The notes below the pieces were generated by a model that did no database searches, was not told the origin of the DNA, and saw nothing but the letters and a program-made list of their open reading frames with translations. A stretch of DNA of 64,000 nucleotides from Microbacterium sp. BR1 (GTDB lineage Bacteria; Actinomycetota; Actinomycetes; Actinomycetales; Microbacteriaceae): contig NZ_NMUN01000005.1 of NCBI RefSeq assembly GCF_002812725.1, positions 248,001 through 312,000 on the forward strand, written 5' to 3'. Positions 60,801 through 64,000 of the stretch are shown here, piece by piece. The position numbers were made by a program, and so were the translations under genes. The number at the start of each line of letters is the position of its first letter. The stretch's first letter is position 1.

Positions 60801-62134
60801 CCCACCAACACGAAACAGGCTGGCCGACCGTCGCTCCGGCGAGATTGCTTCAGCGCGTCAATAATGTCGAGCACGTCCATCGCCGCGGTGGCCTCATCGA
60901 TTGCATCAATGATCACCCAAGCCGGTTCTGGAAGCTCGGCAATCGCCCCTGGCAATAGCTCGGGAGGAAACCGCCTATCGGTGTCGTCTGGCCACAGTTC
61001 CAACTGTGTCGCGATCGAGTCGACAACCACTGCGGCACTCAAGCCTCTGGCATGAATTCCCGCGACGAAGCGTTTCGGTCCGGGCGCTGCACCAGCATGC
61101 CTCCAAATGGATTCGGTGCGATTGCGGAGGAAGCGTCGAGAAGCGCAAACCACGATGCCCAGAATGGCCGACTTCCCGGACCCCGGGCTCCCAGTCACGA
61201 CACGGACGCTGTCATCTGGCGGCGCAGCCTCCATCCAATCGACAATTGCGTTCAACTGGGCTTCGCGCCCCGAGAACGCGCCGGCTGCCACAGGCACCCG
61301 TCTCCCGCTTGCGCGCTCGACAAAGTGCCCCTCGTCCAACCTGCCCGAAGATTCAATGAGTTCCCGAACTCCAGGCTCTGCATCCCGCAAAGCCCGCGCA
61401 ACTTCTCCGGGCGGCCTATATGCCGGGTTTTCGAAGAACCTCACTCGAGCGTCTTCGTCTGTCTCGATCAGCGTGGAGTGCAAACGCTGCTCGATACTTC
61501 CCTGCGCGAGTTCTCGGACCTCCGCCTTGAGAGTCCTCTGCACCAGTGACCATGGAATCCACTCAACTTCCGAATGAACGTCCAGGTCTCCATTGAATAT
61601 GGCCCGGAGTACACTTCCGAAAGCGATCGAGAGGCGCGCATCGTAGGCCGCTCGGTGGGGTGCCGACGCCGCGAAAACCCAGCTACGTCGCTCCTCGGGG
61701 AGAACTTCAATTCCCCATGTAGTCCTCGCCGCTAAGCCACTCCCGCACATATCGAGGACAACCAGGGTCGAGGGCGCTTTGGGCCCGTCGTGCTCGATAC
61801 CGCGCAGCCACTCGTCAACATTTCCGTCGCGGTGAGTTACACCATCGGCGCCCACCGGAAATAAGCCGCCAACTTTGGTTTCTCCGTGCGAAAGAATGTG
61901 TATGAGCCGGACATCGGCGGAGTCGCCTTGACCCAAGAAGTCCCGAGCGTGTGCGGCCAGCGTTTCAGCACCCCAACTCCACGTCGAAGAGGGAACATTG
62001 ACCTCGTACCCCAGGTCCGAAAGGGAATCTGCGACCCCGTCAACGTGATGACAAAAGTCCTCCAGCGACTCGTATCTGTCGTCGCCCAGACCGCCTGGAT
62101 TAGGAATCGCGACCACCAAAGCGAGTTTGCGCAC
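57842..62134 (-). CDS. caspase-like protease fused to STAND ATPase and WD40 propellers
   Basis: A protein of about 1430 residues started at the GTG at 62134, which follows GGGAGG by 5 nt; a longer frame to 62269 adds 45 unlikely residues. Domain order: caspase-like fold (residues about 3-190) with catalytic His83 in HILSHGE and Cys130 in LDMCGSG; a P-loop NTPase from about 285 with Walker A GSPGSGKS (Lys321) and Walker B WVIIDAIDEA (about 406-415), as in STAND/NACHT proteins; a helical linker; and about 14 WD40-like repeats from about 805 to the end (DGTLRFW, DGHLRLWD, DGFLRLWD and so on), enough for two seven-bladed propellers. The propellers would sense a trigger, the ATPase oligomerise and the protease cut a target. 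Lower GC than the core genes supports horizontal origin. Confidence 0.87.
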   Translation of the reverse strand: MRKLALVVAIPNPGGLGDDRYESLEDFCHHVDGVADSLSDLGYEVNVPSSTWSWGAETLAAHARDFLGQGDSADVRLIHILSHGETKVGGLFPVGADGVTHRDGNVDEWLRGIEHDGPKAPSTLVVLDMCGSGLAARTTWGIEVLPEERRSWVFAASAPHRAAYDARLSIAFGSVLRAIFNGDLDVHSEVEWIPWSLVQRTLKAEVRELAQGSIEQRLHSTLIETDEDARVRFFENPAYRPPGEVARALRDAEPGVRELIESSGRLDEGHFVERASGRRVPVAAGAFSGREAQLNAIVDWMEAAPPDDSVRVVTGSPGSGKSAILGIVVCASRRFLRNRTESIWRHAGAAPGPKRFVAGIHARGLSAAVVVDSIATQLELWPDDTDRRFPPELLPGAIAELPEPAWVIIDAIDEATAAMDVLDIIDALKQSRRSDGRPACFVLVGTRSGGSWQQIEKWMESLPPTAMLHLDHVAREQIEADLAGYVARIMAAEGIEVQEGFPGDLAQKLTEEPGAEWGSFLVASLYCQVLVDRGFNGSSSEIEMVISNVPRSLPDVLELDLNTAKDGPLRRAVLTCLTWAHGVGMPQSIVQALCEDVFYDDRATPQAVRDALDGVLFYLRSSPDVSGESLYRPFHQGLVDVLRGTTVGADTMPLRILEALLARRESDDGMRLWDTAETYLLRHAPQMALEAGSPDAVLGDVEYLAHGDLGEALAAFHRVEAGEQEEGIEGSERLMLLRAILAASVHMTKRMVPPLRRQVMMVDAARYGTSISSLDTVRRLGNSLLRIDWATGNGVSPALVAEFTGASGDADAVTMARRADGRYVSISGGRDGTLRFWSLDAHSLIAQDSDAHAGPINAIEAVPIAGVMTAVSAGEDGHLRLWDVDKLRAVGAIDLGEGPIVCFSVANVAGELAAICGYESGRVTATSLSTGARLAVLPAGPWEASEGVAAIAVVGGTFEGIPVVAVSRVMGRVEVWDLLAGICLRVLIDETAAGRMVSCSALAVLYAGGKMRLVAGGVDGFLRLWDVANNKIIERSSDSHDGPISSVRITSVDGGHTIVSGGDDGTLRAWTVELGPTVQGLVGFSAAVLSMGATGQVGTIATGGADGTLSIWYLGHRGEVGMRVSVHRGSVLNARLSMYRAHERVLTVGADGTIHSWTADYGEALEEVRAHGMGLSAFVVGNLDGKWLAVSGGAVGNIRLWDASTLEPIGPELTALDGVIRVLEIVQAGSRAILLVGGERRGIELWDVTAWVSLRRPVSPNDFGDHSTVLTVVDGFPVSVDGAWDLKALREELRLGKLDSDSILSAAACEGSAGTIACLVGSDGALTAWDLEHRTTRWRFQPERSRVSSVSCVALEDRAVGVVALETGEMRVIDLADGQQIVESVASAHDGTFVVKVVVPYLDSTPVVVTGGSDGVVRVWTWEDSLIEVD

Positions 62135-62545
62135 CAAGGCCTCCCGCCGCGATAGATCTCTGCGCTTCGCGAAGCCGGACCCTAACCCGGGCGCGATGAC
62201 GGCTCCCCGCTCTCGATCTTGGCATACACCGAAGCGCGCTGATATCCGTTGCATCGCATTCAGCGTCATCGAGATGGAAGAAGCGGCCGGTATGAGTCCC
62301 GCTCCATCCAGACCCGAGATACCGCCTCACCCGGCTTGAGGCCTGAATCTGAAGAGACAACCCGCGAACTGCCGCGGGTGGAGGCTGCCGTCCTTGACCT
62401 GACCCTTGCGGCTGGTCGCGACGATGGTCGCGACCAGTCCGGCCGGGCGTTCCCATGGCACAGGTCGTTCAGCGTCAGGTACGGAGTTCGCCCGGATCTC
62501 GCGAGATCTGCCCCCAGAAGAACTCCTGGTCAGATCCAAAAGAGA
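62135..62545. other. gene-free stretch with two strong palindromes
   Basis: No coding frame is supported. CTGGTCGCGAC (62412-62422) pairs with GTCGCGACCAG (62427-62437) around GATG, and GATCTCGCGAGATC (62495-62508) is a perfect palindrome. It lies between the start of the caspase gene and the IS481 element, so it contains that gene's promoter and perhaps old insertion or integration remains. Confidence 0.5.
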
Positions 62546-62560
62546 CAGTGCCCCTGGAGG
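62546..62560. repeat. left copy of the 15-bp IS481 target duplication
   Basis: CAGTGCCCCTGGAGG abuts the left end of the IS481-family element and repeats at 63842-63856. The right copy is the 3' end of tRNA-Arg plus three flanking bases. Confidence 0.8.
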
Positions 62561-63840
62561 TGTGCGGGTTCACGACATAGGCGACAGGTGATCGGCGACA
62601 CGTGAGTCGCGTCATAGGCGACAGTGGTTCATGTCGTCGAAGCATCGGGTAGTGATGTTGAAGATCATCGCCGGAGGACTATCGGTCAGCGCCGCGGCGG
62701 CTGAGTACGGAATGAGCCGTCAGTATCTGCACAAGCTCCTCACCCGCTACCGAGACGAGGGCCTCGACGGGCTTAACGCACGATCCCGAGCCCCGCTGAC
62801 CAACCCGAACGTGACCACCGACAGGGTCCGTGCGCGGGTCGTGCAGCTCCGGCAAGCATTAACCGCCGCAGGAACCGATGCAGGTCCGGTCACGGTCGCT
62901 TGGCACCTGCGCCAAGAGGGACTGACCGTCCCGTTGACGTCCACGATCCGACGCATCCTGCACGCGGCCGGACTGATCACCCCCGAACCCCGCAAACGAC
63001 CGAAGTCCTCCTACGTCCGGCTCGAAGCCGCGCAACCGAACGAAACCTGGCAGTCGGATTTCACCCACTGGCGTCTCGCCGACGGTTCGGACGTGGAGAT
63101 CCTGAACTGGCTGGACGACCACTCCCGACTCCTGCTGTCCTGCACCGTTCACCGACCCGTGACCGGCCGGAACGTCGTTGACACCTACGGCCCACCCGCG
63201 TCCACGTTGACCGATAACGGCCGCGTCTACACTGCCCGCCATGCCGGCGGACGCAACGAGTTCGAATACGTCCTCGCCGCGCTGAACATCACCCAGAAGA
63301 ACGGAGCCCCGAACCACCCCCAGACCCAAGGGAAGATCGAGAGGTTCCATCAGACCCTGAAACGATGGTTGACCGCCCGACCCCACATGGCCACGATCGC
63401 CGAACTGCAGGCCCAACTCGACCTATTCCGGGAGCATTACAACCACCACCGGCCGCATCGCGCCCGAGGGACCACCCCCGCCACGGCCTACGCCACAACA
63501 CCGAAAGCAGTCCCCGCCGGACACCACGACCGCGCCCACTATCGGGTCCGTCACGACCACGTCGGCGCCAACGGAAAGATCAGCTTCCGCCGCGCCGCCC
63601 GCATGCACCACCTCGGCATCGGCGCCGACCACCGGGGCAAACGCTGCATCCTCATCGCCGACGAACGCACCGTCACCGTCGTCCACCTAGACACCGGCGA
63701 GATCATCGCCACCAACAACATCGACCCCAACAAAACCTACTGGCGCAACACGCAGAAGGAGCCCGGCCGATGGCCGGGCTCCTTCTTCTGACGTCTCCTA
63801 TGTCACGACTCAGATGTCTCCTATGTCACGACTCATCACA
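62561..63840 (+). mobile_element. IS481-family insertion sequence
   Basis: A 1280-bp element with imperfect 26-bp inverted ends, left 62561-62586 and right 63815-63840 (19 of 26 positions match), both starting TGTG. A second inner copy of the CATAGG-GACA motif lies 62603-62623 on the left and 63793-63813 on the right. A 15-bp duplication flanks it. It carries one transposase gene. Confidence 0.85.
62631..63791 (+). CDS. IS481-family transposase
   Basis: A 386-residue DDE transposase: N-terminal helix-turn-helix (MLKIIAGGLSVSAAAAEYGM, LTRYRDEGLDGL), catalytic core with Asp in SDFTHW, Asp in LTDNG and Glu in GKIERFHQTLKRW, and a C-terminal domain. Between TVHRPVTGRNVVDTY and GPPASTLTDNG about ten residues usual in the family (FxxAxxxHG) seem missing, perhaps a small in-frame deletion. 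It begins at ATG 62631, 7 bp after the inner left repeat. Confidence 0.9.
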   Translation: MSSKHRVVMLKIIAGGLSVSAAAAEYGMSRQYLHKLLTRYRDEGLDGLNARSRAPLTNPNVTTDRVRARVVQLRQALTAAGTDAGPVTVAWHLRQEGLTVPLTSTIRRILHAAGLITPEPRKRPKSSYVRLEAAQPNETWQSDFTHWRLADGSDVEILNWLDDHSRLLLSCTVHRPVTGRNVVDTYGPPASTLTDNGRVYTARHAGGRNEFEYVLAALNITQKNGAPNHPQTQGKIERFHQTLKRWLTARPHMATIAELQAQLDLFREHYNHHRPHRARGTTPATAYATTPKAVPAGHHDRAHYRVRHDHVGANGKISFRRAARMHHLGIGADHRGKRCILIADERTVTVVHLDTGEIIATNNIDPNKTYWRNTQKEPGRWPGSFF

Positions 63841-63841
63841 G

Positions 63842-63856
63842 CAGTGCCCCTGGAGG
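63842..63856. repeat. right copy of the 15-bp IS481 target duplication
   Basis: The same 15 bases as 62546-62560, one base after the IS end. Read on the minus strand it is the last 12 nt of tRNA-Arg plus CTG. Confidence 0.8.
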
Positions 63857-63916
63857 GACTCGAACCCCCAACCCTTTCCTTAGGACGGAACTGCTCTTCC
63901 ATTGAGCTACAGAGGC
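63845..63916 (-). tRNA. tRNA-Arg(CCT)
   Basis: The minus strand folds into a 72-nt cloverleaf without an encoded CCA. The acceptor stem is GCCTCTG/CAGGGGC, the anticodon loop GTCCTAA gives CCT (reads AGG), and the T-loop is TTCGAGT. The first anticodon-stem pair is a G-A mismatch. tRNA-Arg(CCT) is a common integration site for genomic islands, and the accessory region lies on its 3' side. Confidence 0.93.
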
Positions 63917-63961
63917 TAGGCCACCAAGTCTACCGAGCCCGAGCATCCGGATCCGAAGGGA

Positions 63962-64000
63962 TCACGCCGCGAGCTCGAGGTACGGCTCCCACCGCGGGTC
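63962..64000 (-). CDS. C-terminus of a gene running off the window
   Basis: From the window edge the minus strand reads DPRWEPYLELAA and then TGA at 63962. Twelve codons with core codon usage are plausible as a protein end, but the family cannot be told. Confidence 0.4.
   Translation of the reverse strand, partial: DPRWEPYLELAA

Noticed and set aside
62135..62269. A 45-codon N-terminal extension of the caspase-STAND-WD40 protein
   Set aside because: The GTG at 62134 has GGGAGG at 5 nt and begins exactly at the first strand of the caspase fold; the extension lacks a ribosome-binding site.
62546..63856. Reading the 15-bp direct repeat at tRNA-Arg as att sites of an integrated element
   Set aside because: Both copies abut the ends of a complete IS481 element, so a transposon target duplication explains them better.

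Overview
The window is 64 kb of high-GC actinobacterial chromosome, most likely from a Microbacterium-like member of the Microbacteriaceae. The support is indirect: actinobacterial families (Lsr2, a RamA-like acetate regulator beside an ActP-type symporter, an MmpL/DUF2993 pair, CsbD), dense coding with many 4-bp ATGA/GTGA overlaps, the lineage-typical hexamer GCATCC/GGATGC throughout, and many genes whose -10-like hexamer lies only 6-7 nt before the start codon, as in leaderless mRNAs. There are two tRNA genes and no rRNA, CRISPR array or prophage.

Layout. 0-10 kb: TetR regulator, hydrolase, acyl-CoA dehydrogenase, three aldo/keto reductases, a luciferase-like flavoprotein, a CsoR/RcnR-type sensor and small enzymes. 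10-15 kb: tRNA-Ala(CGC), CsbD, a membrane protein, a GNAT enzyme, GalU, 5-formyl-THF cyclo-ligase, an FmdB-type zinc ribbon and MscL. 15-20 kb: a very large helicase-like protein whose ATPase motifs are degenerate, then an alkyltransferase-like protein without its catalytic cysteine, overlapping a Tag-type glycosylase that lacks most zinc ligands. 20-24 kb: acetate uptake (ActP, DUF485) divergent from a RamA-like regulator, then Lsr2. 24-28 kb: small iron/stress genes (HesB-like, CDGSH, heme-oxygenase-fold protein, acidic proteins, SRPBCC protein) and a polysaccharide deacetylase. 28-40 kb: UbiB-like kinase, glycerate kinase, an MmpL/DUF2993/CPBP operon divergent from a two-component system, and assorted enzymes. 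40-45 kb: a MarR regulator and an amino-acid-type ABC transporter, divergent from a SnoaL-like gene and an Old Yellow Enzyme, with three ATCAG-N5-CTGA sites in the divergent promoter. 45-54 kb: AraC/GyrI regulator, GNAT, a frameshifted ECF sigma factor, an MFS exporter, a stand-alone E2-like acyltransferase overlapping an amidase, and a DUF2236 protein.

54.3-63.9 kb is an accessory defence-type island ending at tRNA-Arg(CCT). It holds a Shedu-like (DUF4263) nuclease gene cut by an IS3-family element (23-bp inverted repeats, GTA target duplication), a serine alpha/beta hydrolase, and the standout gene: one polypeptide of about 1430 residues joining a caspase-like protease, a STAND/NACHT-type P-loop ATPase and 14 WD40-like repeats, an architecture resembling an apoptosome in one chain. 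An IS481-family element has inserted at the 3' end of tRNA-Arg, leaving a 15-bp duplication that keeps the tRNA intact. The caspase-STAND-WD40 gene with its convergent hydrolase neighbour is the best candidate for an undescribed system.
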